Positions 1 through 8,133 are shown, counted from the stretch's first letter. The stretch is 64,000 nucleotides of DNA from Shewanella donghaensis (GCF_007567505.1 NZ_CP041783.1:4278001-4342000), one strand, 5' to 3'. Made by a program: numbers and translations. Notes: generated from the letters alone by a model not told the origin.

Positions 1-105
1 TACTTTGTTAACAGCACTTTATGGATAGAGTTTACATTTAAAGAGAGAATAGGATTAGAAGAATTGCAGGATGCGTTAGCAGCTCAGGTGGTTTTAATCC
101 TTTGA
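1..105 (+). CDS. 3' end of an unidentified CDS (partial)
   Basis: Frame 1 is open from the first base to a TGA at 103-105, giving 34 codons without a stop. The translated tail ends in LEELQDALAAQVVLIL, which looks like a normal amphipathic protein C-terminus. The gene would converge on the DUF2057 gene that ends at 162. The start lies outside the window and I do not recognise the family. An uninterrupted frame this short can occur by chance, so this is only a moderate call. Confidence 0.45.
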   Translation, partial: YFVNSTLWIEFTFKERIGLEELQDALAAQVVLIL

Positions 106-161
106 ACTGCTTAACTATTGAGAATGAGGCGGTTTTAATTGCTCACACAAATAAAAACTGT

Positions 162-881
162 CTAATGGCTGTTATTCACTTTAGCTTTAAACTTAGCCTT
201 GGTCTCGTCGTTGGCTTTGTTATACCAATAGTCGAGCATTTCAGTTATTTCTGCCTGATCTTCAGCGATAGTTTTTGGGGCTTTTACAATAGGCTGAGTC
301 GTTGAGGTGGTTGCCACTACCGCTGCTGCAACCGCAGCTGGGGCCGTTATTGTTTGGGAGACAGGGGTTGTTATCGATTCAGAGGATGGTTTCATGACTG
401 TTTCTGAAATACTCGCCATGGCAGCAGGCTGATTAGTGAGGTTATATTCGTTAATCTCTAGCTGGTATTCACGCCCAAGTTGCAGGCCTTCTTTTTTTAA
501 TAATCCTTGTTCAAAATTCACCGGTTTATTTTGGCTATTTACCAGCGTGAATTTGGGAGATTGATTAAAACTATTGGCATTATTTTTATTGCGAATATTA
601 GGTAATGAGATTTCATAGCGTTCATCTTGAGCATTAAACTTTAGGATGACAGCTTCAGATTTAAATTGGGTTTGTGTGCCATGATCACGGTAATAAGTCA
701 GGTAACGAAAGACCAGTTGGTTTTCACCTTCCACAAGCGGTACTTCATCGTCAAATGTTTTTTCTTGGCCATTTAATACAATAACTTCAACACTATTGGG
801 AATGTCTAATACGCCAGCGGCTAATGCAAATGGCGTAGTCAGAATGGTGAGTAATCCGATTGAAAGCTGTCTTAGTTTCAT
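162..881 (-). CDS. DUF2057 (YccT-like) periplasmic protein
   Basis: A 239-residue exported protein of unknown biochemical role. I place the start at the ATG at 881, which follows AGGGA at good spacing and begins a clean Sec signal peptide (MKLRQLSIGLLTILTTPFALA, likely cut before AGV); an in-frame ATG 11 codons upstream would add an unhelpful tail. The mature N-terminus (VLDIPNSVEVIVLNG, then a run on a dependable beta-rich pattern with VEGENQLVFRY) is typical of DUF2057/YccT proteins, which in enterobacteria have been linked to curli control. A low-complexity Ala/Thr/Val stretch near residues 160-210 precedes a charged C-terminal helix (EDQAEITEMLDYWYNKAN). The family call is confident; the function is not known from the sequence. 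Confidence 0.8.
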   Translation of the reverse strand: MKLRQLSIGLLTILTTPFALAAGVLDIPNSVEVIVLNGQEKTFDDEVPLVEGENQLVFRYLTYYRDHGTQTQFKSEAVILKFNAQDERYEISLPNIRNKNNANSFNQSPKFTLVNSQNKPVNFEQGLLKKEGLQLGREYQLEINEYNLTNQPAAMASISETVMKPSSESITTPVSQTITAPAAVAAAVVATTSTTQPIVKAPKTIAEDQAEITEMLDYWYNKANDETKAKFKAKVNNSH

Positions 882-968
882 TGTATTCCCTGTCTCGTTT
901 CTAAAGGTGTGCAAAAGTTGAATATCTTATTAGCTGGTGCTTCTTTTCAAAGCGTGAGCAACACATCT

Positions 969-996
969 AAGTTATAGCAAACAAGTTATAGCAAAC
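969..996. repeat. 14-bp direct repeat, two copies
   Basis: AAGTTATAGCAAAC occurs twice back to back in the gap between the sulfotransferase stop and the DUF2057 start. It is upstream of the DUF2057 gene. It is short and could be replication slippage; no function is evident. Confidence 0.6.
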
Positions 997-1019
997 CTAC
1001 TATCGATTACAAAAATCAG

Positions 1020-1676
1020 TTACAAAATGGCATTTTTAATTGAAGGTGTTTTGTAATCGAAGAACTTTCTGTGTTCAGGACCTGCTAGGTTGGTATTGAT
1101 TTTATTGGGGTGTTTATACTCCCCCCAACTTGCCACATGCGTGCCGACATTGAGCACTGGAAACTCGGTCATGTCGCTATCTTCAATACCAATAAATGCC
1201 AGCAGCGTTTGCAAGCTATTATCATCTTTTAGCTTGATCGATAAAAAGTTGTCTCTATTTTCAAAATAACGATTAACGGCTTGTTGATGGTCTAGGTAAC
1301 ACTGTTTTAGGCGCGCTTCATCAAGAAGGTTGTCAGCCGTTAACGGGCCAAATACTTGTTTAAAGCAGCGCTTGAGGATGGGATGAAAAGTCCCTGTTTT
1401 ATCGGCAAGGTTTGGGCGCATTTTAGTGAGCAACATTTGTATTGATGTCACCCAGCTGTCAATCGGGCGGTCAATATAGACAAACTTGGCATTAGGAAAT
1501 AACACATCTAATTGCGGGTAGTCACAAAAGCAGGGCACGTCAGAAACCACATCAGCGACTTCAAATGCGCGTTTAGTTAACCCTATATGCGCCACTTTCA
1601 AGCCATGTTGAAGTAACGCTACGCTGATGCTGGTGGTGCCAGTTCTTGGCAAACCAATAATAAACACTTTGTTCAT
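1020..1676 (-). CDS. sulfotransferase family protein
   Basis: A soluble protein of 218 residues with an N-terminal P-loop-like motif GLPRTGTTS (residues 8-16). This matches the 5'-phosphosulfate-binding loop of PAPS-dependent sulfotransferases, which transfer sulfate to small molecules or glycans. A second conserved segment, KFVYIDRPIDSWVTS, fits the 3'-phosphate-binding region, where an Arg and a Ser contact PAPS. The start is the ATG at 1676, preceded by GAGAG; an upstream in-frame start only adds ten residues ahead of the P-loop strand. It is monocistronic, with no PAPS synthesis genes or glycan genes next to it, so the substrate cannot be guessed. Confidence 0.75.
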   Translation of the reverse strand: MNKVFIIGLPRTGTTSISVALLQHGLKVAHIGLTKRAFEVADVVSDVPCFCDYPQLDVLFPNAKFVYIDRPIDSWVTSIQMLLTKMRPNLADKTGTFHPILKRCFKQVFGPLTADNLLDEARLKQCYLDHQQAVNRYFENRDNFLSIKLKDDNSLQTLLAFIGIEDSDMTEFPVLNVGTHVASWGEYKHPNKINTNLAGPEHRKFFDYKTPSIKNAIL

Positions 1677-1780
1677 TGTTTCTCTCAAATAATACACAAG
1701 AAACACTGATGTTAGGCTTGGGTATGATGAAGTAACGTTATGCTAAATGACTTGTTCAAGTGGTGAGCAAAAACCTTATG

Positions 1781-2029
1781 TACGGTAAAGCACTTTAGTA
1801 ACATAATCATTGCCAGTAACTTGGTTGGCTGATTTATGTTCTGTACAACACTTTAGCAACGTAATCATTGCCAGTAACTTGGTTGGCTGATTTATGTTCT
1901 GTACAACACTTTAGCAACGTAATCATTGCCAGTAACTTGGTTGGCTGATTTATGTTCTGTACAACACTTTAGCAACGTAAACATTGCCAGTAACTTGGTT
2001 GGCTAATTTATGTTCTGTACAAAACTTTA
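1781..2029. repeat. 58-bp tandem repeat array (about 4.3 copies) at the ppiC 3' end
   Basis: The motif TTGGTTGGCT starts at 1821, 1879, 1937 and 1995, an exact 58-bp period. The first copy (from about 1783) is the most diverged and the middle two are nearly identical. The last copy overlaps the ppiC stop codon: read on the minus strand, each unit carries the bases for KVLYRT followed by TAA, matching the true end of PpiC. The unit is not a multiple of three, so copies are out of frame with one another. The units abut directly without spacers. The array probably arose by tandem duplication of the gene tail plus downstream DNA. Confidence 0.9.
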
Positions 2030-2286
2030 ATCACATGCCAGCCGAATTTAGTTTTAACTAAATGGGGGGTGAGTAATTCACCTGTAAAGCAGACGCGATC
2101 AAACGGTGGTACCATTTGGCCTTTTTTAAACTCACCAAGATTTCCGCCACTTTTTCCTGAAGGACAAGATGAATGCTTTCGTGCTAGTACGTCAAACTTA
2201 GCGCCGTTAGCAAGTTGCTTCATTAAGTCTTCAGCTTGGGTTTTATGTTTTACTAAAATATGCAGTGCAGCGGCAGTTCTGGCCAT
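2008..2286 (-). CDS. ppiC: parvulin-type peptidyl-prolyl cis-trans isomerase C
   Basis: A 92-residue single-domain parvulin that catalyses cis/trans isomerisation of prolyl peptide bonds in the cytoplasm. The sequence follows E. coli PpiC almost throughout: MARTAAALHILVKHK at the start, HSSCPSGKSGGNLGEF in the middle, and GWHVIKVLYRT at the end. The start is the ATG at 2286, preceded by GGAG eight bases upstream; the frame stays open a further 32 codons upstream but those residues are not part of the family. The stop codon lies inside the last unit of a 58-bp tandem repeat array. The gene is divergent from the DsbA-family gene. Confidence 0.95.
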   Translation of the reverse strand: MARTAAALHILVKHKTQAEDLMKQLANGAKFDVLARKHSSCPSGKSGGNLGEFKKGQMVPPFDRVCFTGELLTPHLVKTKFGWHVIKVLYRT

Positions 2287-2436
2287 GGGGGACTCTCCGA
2301 TCATTAATGCGCCGATTATACCTTGTTTAGCGTTAAAATTTGAACCGAATTTAATTGCCGAAAATTCCGTCAGGTTTCTCATTGAATTGATGTTATAACT
2401 GTTTAATTCAAAGACTATTTATTGTTAGGACTGCAC

Positions 2437-3081
2437 ATGCAACAGGTATCACATACTCAAATACAACTTTCTTATGTTTATGATCCAATGTGCAGTTGGT
2501 GTTGGGGATATCGCCCTACTTGGCTGGCGTTAGAACAGCAAATTAAAGAGCAATTACCGCAAGTCAATATTTGCTACCGTCTGGGCGGTTTAGCCCCAGA
2601 CTCTGATGTGCCAATGCCACAGGAGATGCAGCAATTTTTGGTGCAAACATGGCACAAAATTGCCAATCAATTAGGGACTCAATTCAACTTTGATTTTTGG
2701 ACGCAATGTCAGCCAAGGCGGTCGACTTATCCTGCATGTCGGGCATGTCTTGTTGCTAGGGAATATGGCTTAGAGTCACAAATGTATGCTGCTATCCAGC
2801 AAGCGTATTATTTAGATGCGCAAAACCCATCAGATGACAGTACGTTAATTGCACTGGCCAATAAACTTGGTATTGATGTGGCGCGCTTTAGTGAGCAATT
2901 AACTTCACTGGCAACTAAGCAGCAATTTAAAGAAGAACTGCAATTAACGCATTCGTTACCCATTCAAGGGTTTCCATCGCTGGTGTTAAGTATTGAACAA
3001 AATCACTTTTCGATTCCTATCGATTATGTCAATTTTCAAACCAGTTTGGATGCCATTAAAAAAGCCTTATGTACACGCTAA
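2437..3081 (+). CDS. DsbA-family thioredoxin-fold protein
   Basis: A 214-residue protein without a signal peptide, so probably cytoplasmic. Near the N-terminus it has YVYDPMCSWCWGY, where CSWC is the redox-active CxxC of a thioredoxin fold. The helical insertion and the late cis-proline segment (IQGFPSLVL) fit the DsbA/FrnE/HCCA-isomerase superfamily. I start it at the ATG at 2437, which has AGGA at correct spacing; a TTG 15 bases upstream is also in frame. Its role is probably a thiol-disulfide oxidoreductase or a glutathione-dependent enzyme, but the substrate is unknown. Its terminator hairpin folds across the stop codon. Confidence 0.82.
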   Translation: MQQVSHTQIQLSYVYDPMCSWCWGYRPTWLALEQQIKEQLPQVNICYRLGGLAPDSDVPMPQEMQQFLVQTWHKIANQLGTQFNFDFWTQCQPRRSTYPACRACLVAREYGLESQMYAAIQQAYYLDAQNPSDDSTLIALANKLGIDVARFSEQLTSLATKQQFKEELQLTHSLPIQGFPSLVLSIEQNHFSIPIDYVNFQTSLDAIKKALCTR

Positions 3082-3108
3082 CTAATGAGTGAACGGTAAG
3101 GCTTTTTT
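3058..3108 (+). terminator. rho-independent terminator spanning a stop codon
   Basis: AAAAAAGCCTTA (3058-3069) and TAAGGCTTTTTT (3097-3108) are perfect 12-base complements. The left arm is the last coding bases of the DsbA-family gene and its TAA (3079-3081) lies in the loop. The right arm supplies the T-run. Confidence 0.75.
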
Positions 3109-3157
3109 AAATCAGCGGGTTATCTCTCTTATAGGCTTTTGTATGAGTAACTGAGCG

Positions 3158-3463
3158 TTAAGCTAAATCATCCTTTGCTTCAACGAGCGCATGATGGCTG
3201 ACAGAGCCTGTTGTGCGCGCTTTCAAATGGGGTACATAACCAGGATCACTCATAAAGTTCATTGCAGCTTCTTTTGAAGGCCATTCAATTAAAATACGTA
3301 AGGCTGGATCTTCACCTACGCCCTCTAGGCGTTCATGGCTATTAGTTCTTGCAAGATATTTTCCGCCGTATTTAGCAACTAATTCATTAGCTAGTCCAAT
3401 ATAATCGGCTACCCATGTGTCGGTAGTCGGGGTCACTTCAAGTACAGAGTAATAAGTTGACAT
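3158..3463 (-). CDS. DUF1330 domain protein
   Basis: A 101-residue protein of the DUF1330 family, a ferredoxin-like dimeric alpha/beta-barrel fold. Recognisable features are the YSVLEVTPTTDTWVADYIGL opening, a central AKYGGKYLARTNSHERLEG strand-turn-strand, and LRILIEWPSKEAAMNFMSDPGY, which is the usual family ending motif. GGAG lies ten bases before the ATG. It is 57 bp downstream of a second dimeric alpha/beta-barrel gene on the same strand, so the two are probably one operon. The family has no settled reaction, though relatives of this fold act on small aromatic or quinone substrates. Confidence 0.82.
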   Translation of the reverse strand: MSTYYSVLEVTPTTDTWVADYIGLANELVAKYGGKYLARTNSHERLEGVGEDPALRILIEWPSKEAAMNFMSDPGYVPHLKARTTGSVSHHALVEAKDDLA

Positions 3464-3520
3464 AATAGTGATGCTCCAAAATTTTTATCGTTAGAATGAA
3501 AGTGATTGATTCTTTAATAA

Positions 3521-3871
3521 CTAGCGTGCAAAGCCACCGAAAGGCTTAAGCCATAATGGTGCTAATACGGCATGGCGAGCGCGTAATTCGTCAGGTAAAT
3601 CACCAAGATGAACCATACGAGTCGGTTCGGCCGCAGCTACCCAACGCTCAGCGAAATTATCCCAGTTAGTGATATGTATATGGGCTGATTCAATATCGGC
3701 GAAACGTTCATACACCATCACATCGCCTTCATCTGAAACATAGTATTGATAGTTAATTGTCCCCGGTTCTTTTTCTGTTTCAGCAACAATTTCATTCATG
3801 ACAGCTTCAAACTCTTCACGTTTGCCATCTTTCAATTTTGCTTCAACAATCCAACCAATATTAGTAAACAT
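3521..3871 (-). CDS. antibiotic biosynthesis monooxygenase (ABM/YgiN-like) domain protein
   Basis: A 116-residue single-domain protein of the ABM family. The pattern is GWIVEAKLKDGKREEFEAVM, then EPGTINYQYYVSDEGDVMVYERFAD, then a His-containing segment (AHIHITNWDNFAERW), typical of cofactor-free quinol or aromatic monooxygenases such as YgiN. I chose the ATG at 3871 because GGAG sits seven bases upstream; the frame has another ATG six codons earlier with no good ribosome site. The C-terminal 25 residues (LAPLWLKPFGGFAR) exceed the core domain. It is first gene of a likely two-gene operon with the DUF1330 gene. Confidence 0.8.
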   Translation of the reverse strand: MFTNIGWIVEAKLKDGKREEFEAVMNEIVAETEKEPGTINYQYYVSDEGDVMVYERFADIESAHIHITNWDNFAERWVAAAEPTRMVHLGDLPDELRARHAVLAPLWLKPFGGFAR

Positions 3872-4235
3872 AATCAGCTCCAATTTCATATTTATCAGAA
3901 ATTTCTGATATTTATTTAATGGATATAAGAAGAACCCGTCTTGGTATATCCGTATTTGCGACTGTGAGTTATTAGTAACCTGCAGTGCTCAACAACTTGG
4001 ATATAGATTAACAATTTATAAAAAAATGATAATACCGATGTTTATCTAAACAGTTTTTAGTTTTTATTGATAATAGCTTTAGTTGATATGACCTAAGAAA
4101 CACTGAGGTATTGCGTGTAGGATGAATCGCCAATTAATGATGCTGTTTTTGAAAGGTATTACTTGATGGTAATTGCGATCTAATAAGGAATCGTCAGCTA
4201 ATTAAGGGATCAGGGGATTATTGATTTTTAGGCAC
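3872..4235. other. intergenic region, AT-rich
   Basis: This 364-bp stretch must contain the promoter for the ABM/DUF1330 pair. I found no convincing reading frame, RNA gene or long inverted repeat in it. The terminator of the cytochrome gene follows immediately to the right. Confidence 0.5.
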
Positions 4236-4268
4236 AAAAAAACCAGTTGAGCGACAACTGGTTTTTAG
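4236..4268 (-). terminator. rho-independent terminator of the triheme cytochrome gene
   Basis: AAAAACCAGTTG (4238-4249) pairs perfectly with CAACTGGTTTTT (4255-4266) around a five-base loop. It lies about 90 bp past the cytochrome stop on the minus strand and has T-runs on both strands. Confidence 0.8.
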
Positions 4269-4355
4269 TTCTCTTTACAGAGTCTTTAACTTTTGATGTT
4301 TACACTAGCTTGGCCAAATCTGGATTATGGGCAATCTACATCAAGGCTAAATTGA

Positions 4356-4586
4356 TTATTCTACAGTGTGACAATCAGCACATTCAGCGATAGTTAGGTC
4401 TGGTGTGTGTATGTCTGTATCTAATTCGTGGTGGTCAGTAAAACCGTGACAATCATCGCAAGTTGCGATGTTTGCTTCCATTTCAGTATGCTCTTCAACA
4501 TTGATAGTATTGTGACAATCCACACAATCAACAGCAAAAGCAGAACCAGCAAAAGCAAGGGCAGCAATCATAGCTAAATATTTCAT
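4356..4586 (-). CDS. small periplasmic triheme c-type cytochrome
   Basis: A 76-residue protein with a Sec signal peptide (MKYLAMIAALAFAGSAFA) and a mature part of about 58 residues. It carries three CxxCH heme-attachment motifs: CVDCH, CDDCH and CADCH. Additional histidines (EEHTE, DHHELD, DIHTPD) could be distal axial ligands. It is acidic and should be soluble in the periplasm, where small multiheme cytochromes of Shewanella shuttle electrons between inner-membrane donors and terminal reductases. It is shorter than the well-known small tetraheme cytochrome and has one motif fewer. GGAG lies five bases before the ATG. It is monocistronic, so the partner is unknown. Confidence 0.85.
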   Translation of the reverse strand: MKYLAMIAALAFAGSAFAVDCVDCHNTINVEEHTEMEANIATCDDCHGFTDHHELDTDIHTPDLTIAECADCHTVE

Positions 4587-4964
4587 AGTAACTCCATCAT
4601 CAGTTAAGGGGCTTTATCGCCCATGCTAAGTACCAAATACTATGGCCTTAACAAATCGCGCATACTCAATGAACAAATCTCTTAATGAAAATAAATCCGT
4701 TACTTCAAAACTAAGAACACTGAAAATTGGTTAGCACTTTATTAAATTAGTACGTGTAATACAGGTTTAACTGTCTTACTTACATACCATCTTATCGATT
4801 TATGTTAATTGAAACTTAAAATACGCTTTAAAGCTACAATTTTGCGTTTTCTAGCATATTTAAATGCCAAGGTTGTGATCTGCTTAATAAAATACTAAAA
4901 ATTTTAAATGTGTCAAAGGGCTTATATTTAAGGTATTTGAAAATACTCGTCTCCATTTGACCAA
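4587..4964. other. intergenic region upstream of the cytochrome gene
   Basis: A 378-bp AT-rich stretch between the cytochrome start and the SRAP stop. It holds the cytochrome ribosome site and presumably its promoter. I saw no clean FNR or CRP palindrome, terminator or credible small gene. Confidence 0.5.
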
Positions 4965-5561
4965 TCATGCCGCACTCACATTTATCCATTTATCAGGCAA
5001 GGCTGTAAGCAGTGATTTAACTTGTACGGCATCTTGATGCAGCCAAGGATTGATTTCAGTTGAAGGTATAAACAATGGCATACGGTGATGATATTCGGCG
5101 CACTTATCATTGGGCGCAATTGTTAATGTCACTAGTTGTTGGAGCTCTGATTGCTGAGCAGGATAAAGTATCCCTGCCATAAATAACGGCTTATTAGCCG
5201 TATGACTGAAACGATATTTCTGTTTCTTAGCCTGGCCTTCGTCACGCCATTCAAACCACCCACTACATGGAATAATACATCGCTGTTGTCTAAAAGCACT
5301 GGCAAAAGTTGCTTTTTCATTAACCGTTTCTGCTTGTGCATTGATGATGATTTTCTTTGACCAAGCTGGCTGAATTCCCCAGAGAGCGGGTACAGTTTTT
5401 ATTGAACAATGTGGTGATAGCGTTTCTGCGGATGACGTTATAGCCGTTATTTGATCTGTAGGCCGTAAATCTAGGTTTGTTTGTATAGAGAGAGGAATAT
5501 CGAATAAATTATCAAGCGTAGCTTTCATTCTATCAAATAACACTTCTATTCTACCGCACAT
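4965..5561 (-). CDS. SRAP-domain protein (YedK/HMCES type)
   Basis: A 198-residue SOS-response-associated peptidase family protein. Bacterial YedK and human HMCES crosslink to abasic sites in single-stranded DNA through Cys2 after removal of Met1. The key residues are visible: MCGR at the start (Cys2), NAQAETV (Asn and Glu of the active site), RCIIPCSGWFEW, and HHRMPLF (catalytic His). Length is normal for the family. It is monocistronic. No LexA box is obvious in the short upstream region. Confidence 0.92.
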   Translation of the reverse strand: MCGRIEVLFDRMKATLDNLFDIPLSIQTNLDLRPTDQITAITSSAETLSPHCSIKTVPALWGIQPAWSKKIIINAQAETVNEKATFASAFRQQRCIIPCSGWFEWRDEGQAKKQKYRFSHTANKPLFMAGILYPAQQSELQQLVTLTIAPNDKCAEYHHRMPLFIPSTEINPWLHQDAVQVKSLLTALPDKWINVSAA

Positions 5562-5670
5562 GTTTCAACTCTCTAGTACTGGACCTGTAATTTAAAGTAG
5601 CATTTTTATGGATGTCACAGTGCTTATCTTTATAAAAAACTTGTGTGATTATTGCTCATAATACAAAAAA

Positions 5671-5688
5671 TTCAAACGAGCGTATAAA
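5671..5688. promoter_or_regulatory. possible PsrA-type operator
   Basis: TTCAAAC-GAGC-GTATAAA resembles the interrupted palindrome TTCAAAC-N4-GTTTGAA recalled for PsrA fatty-acid regulators. The left half is exact and five of seven right-half bases match. It sits about 180 bp before the acyl-CoA dehydrogenase start. Matched from memory only. Confidence 0.3.
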
Positions 5689-5837
5689 TTTTTAAATTAT
5701 TTTTACCTTCAGCGTACACGTGTAAGTTAATGAAATTCTGGAAATTATTTTTATATGTTGCTTTGTTACTGTAAATATTAGCTTTATTTTACAATTAGAA
5801 TATTTGATCTAATTTGATTTTTGTGACGTAATGCACA

Positions 5838-5857
5838 CTATTATTCTGGTCTGATGA
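5838..5857. promoter_or_regulatory. possible FadR half-site
   Basis: CTGGTCTGA followed by a degenerate second half resembles the FadR operator core CTGGTCNGACC. It lies just before the acyl-CoA dehydrogenase ribosome site, a good place to block transcription. The right half is poor. Confidence 0.3.
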
Positions 5858-5867
5858 GTGTAAAACT

Positions 5868-8105
5868 ATGAGCTTAAGAACAACATTTAAAAAAGTATTG
5901 CCAAGTATTTCAACGACAGAACAAGAAGCGTTAGACGCTGGAGATGTTTGGTTAGAGGGATCAATTTATCAAGGTATTCCTGATTTTGCTGCCTTACGTG
6001 ATATTCCAGGTGCAGCGCTGACTCTTGAAGAGCAAGCTTTCTTAGATGGCCCAGTTCAAACATTAATTGAAATGGTTGATGATTTTGGCATTCAAAATGA
6101 AAAGCACTTACCAGACAATATTCTTACCTTCCTTAAAGAGAACAAGTTTTTCTCTTTAATTATTCCTAAGTCATATGGCGGACTTGAGTTTAGCCCTTAT
6201 GCAAACTCAACGATTGTTGCCACCATCGCAGCTAAAAGTTCTGCTGTAGCGGTGACTGTTATGGTTCCTAACTCCCTAGGCCCAGGTGAGTTATTAATGC
6301 ATTACGGATTAGATAGCCAACGTGATTTTTGGTTGCCACGTTTAGCTAACGGCTTAGAAATTCCATGTTTTGCATTAACAAGTCCTGAAGCGGGATCTGA
6401 TGCTGGTGGTATCCCTGATATTGGTACTGTCACTATCGGTGAGTACCAAGGCGAGCAAGTATTGGGTTTATCAGTAACATGGGATAAGCGTTATATTACT
6501 TTAGCCCCTATCGCTACTGTACTCGGTTTAGCGTTTAAAGTAGAAGATCCAAAAGGTTTATTAGGCGGCAAAGAACAGCTTGGTATTACCTGTGCACTTA
6601 TTCCTAAGGCTCACCCTGGCGTACAACTAGGTAACCGTCATGATCCTATGGGTTGTCGCTTTTACAACGGTACGACTCGTGGTGAAAATGTATTTATCCC
6701 GATGGATTTCATTATCGGCGGACAAGAAAAAATTGGTCGCGGTTGGCAAATGCTGGTTAGCTGTTTAGGCGCTGGTCGTGGTATTTCTCTGCCAGCTTTA
6801 GGTGTTTCAGTTAGCCAATGTTCATTTAAATCTTCTGCTGAATATGCAGCAGTACGTGAGCAGTTTGGTTTATCAATTGGTAAGTTTGAAGGTATTCAAG
6901 AAAAGCTTGCAGACATTGCGGGTAAAACTTACTTACAAGAAGCAATGCGTGTGCTAACAACAGAAGGTCTAGGCTTAGGTTTAAAACCTTCTGTAGTCAC
7001 TGCAATTGCTAAGTATCACATGACAGAGCTTGGACGTGATGTGTTGAACTCTGCAATGGATATTCAGGCGGGTAAAGCGATTCAGCGCGGACCACAGAAT
7101 ACCTTAGCATCTGGCTATGTAGCTCAACCGATTGCTATCACCGTTGAAGGTGCCAACATTCTAACCCGTAACTTGATGATCTTTGGTCAAGGGGTGATGC
7201 GTTGTCATCCACATTTACAAAGCATGGTTGAATCAATTCATAGCGATGCAAGTGATGCTGACAAAACCTTCAACAGTATCTTTAGAAAAACCGTAAGTTA
7301 CAGTGTTGGTAATAGCTTACGCGCATTTAAATTAGGTGTATTGCCATTTACTGCTCCAGCTTCATCTGCGTTGCCAGAAGTTATCGGTTATGAAAAATCA
7401 GTGCATAAGCTTGCTTCTAAACTTGCTGTTTATGCTGACTTTTCACTATTGGTACTTGGGGGCAAACTTAAGCAAGCTGAAATGTTATCAGCGCGCTTAG
7501 GTGATGTGATGAGCTTCTTATATGCTGCTATGGCGTCAATTCGTTTTTACGAAAATAAAGTATCAGCAGAAGAGCGCACGCAAGCTAAGCCATATTTTGA
7601 TTACGCAACACGCTGGGCATTATGTAAAGCTGAAGAAGCGTTGCTCGCTTTCTTAGAAAACTTCCCATCTAAGCCTACACGTCAGTTTATGCGTTTAATT
7701 ACCATGACTTACTCTGGTAAAATGCTAAAAGTGAACGATGATTTGGTTAGAGAACTTGCGCATCAAGCACAGCTTGATACCACATTTAAAAAGCAGCTAA
7801 CCCATTTAGTTAAGCCTGTAGCAGGTGATGGTAATTACATTAATGAGCAAGCATATTTAGCTAAAATGGCTTGTTTACCTATGCTAGCTAAAGTGAAAAA
7901 AGCACTTAAACAGCGAGTATTTAAAGCGGGAATTAAATTCTCTCTTACATTGGATGCAGCACTCGAAGCTAAAGTGATTACTGCTGATGAGCATCAACAA
8001 CTGCAAGATTACAACTTGAAACGTGAACGTGCGATTCGTGTTGATGAGTTCGATTTTGATATGAACTTAATTTCTGATAAAGCAGATTTGAAAATTGCGA
8101 ACTAA
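5868..8105 (+). CDS. acyl-CoA dehydrogenase, FadE type
   Basis: A 745-residue flavoenzyme predicted to carry out the first step of fatty-acid beta-oxidation, acyl-CoA to trans-2-enoyl-CoA. The N-terminal acyl-CoA dehydrogenase helical domain, the FAD-binding middle domain (ALTSPEAGSDAGG) and the C-terminal helical domain are all visible. VEGANILTRNL probably holds the catalytic glutamate, equivalent to the YEGT motif of shorter enzymes. The last 250 residues match the DUF1974 extension of FadE. It lacks the N-terminal membrane segments of E. coli FadE (about 814 residues), so it is somewhat shorter. It is monocistronic with a strong terminator. I do not give a symbol because Shewanella carry several paralogues. 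Confidence 0.88.
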   Translation: MSLRTTFKKVLPSISTTEQEALDAGDVWLEGSIYQGIPDFAALRDIPGAALTLEEQAFLDGPVQTLIEMVDDFGIQNEKHLPDNILTFLKENKFFSLIIPKSYGGLEFSPYANSTIVATIAAKSSAVAVTVMVPNSLGPGELLMHYGLDSQRDFWLPRLANGLEIPCFALTSPEAGSDAGGIPDIGTVTIGEYQGEQVLGLSVTWDKRYITLAPIATVLGLAFKVEDPKGLLGGKEQLGITCALIPKAHPGVQLGNRHDPMGCRFYNGTTRGENVFIPMDFIIGGQEKIGRGWQMLVSCLGAGRGISLPALGVSVSQCSFKSSAEYAAVREQFGLSIGKFEGIQEKLADIAGKTYLQEAMRVLTTEGLGLGLKPSVVTAIAKYHMTELGRDVLNSAMDIQAGKAIQRGPQNTLASGYVAQPIAITVEGANILTRNLMIFGQGVMRCHPHLQSMVESIHSDASDADKTFNSIFRKTVSYSVGNSLRAFKLGVLPFTAPASSALPEVIGYEKSVHKLASKLAVYADFSLLVLGGKLKQAEMLSARLGDVMSFLYAAMASIRFYENKVSAEERTQAKPYFDYATRWALCKAEEALLAFLENFPSKPTRQFMRLITMTYSGKMLKVNDDLVRELAHQAQLDTTFKKQLTHLVKPVAGDGNYINEQAYLAKMACLPMLAKVKKALKQRVFKAGIKFSLTLDAALEAKVITADEHQQLQDYNLKRERAIRVDEFDFDMNLISDKADLKIAN

Positions 8106-8133
8106 TATCAATTAACCTCGATCTAGTTTGCAC

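Larger units (their letters stand above)
5562..5867. other. divergent promoter region between the SRAP and acyl-CoA dehydrogenase genes
   Basis: A 306-bp AT-rich region that must contain both promoters. It holds two candidate fatty-acid regulator sites, described separately, and no reading frame worth annotating. Confidence 0.5.

Noticed and set aside
1781..2029. CRISPR-like array
   Set aside because: The 58-bp units are directly adjacent with no unique spacers, and no cas gene is nearby.
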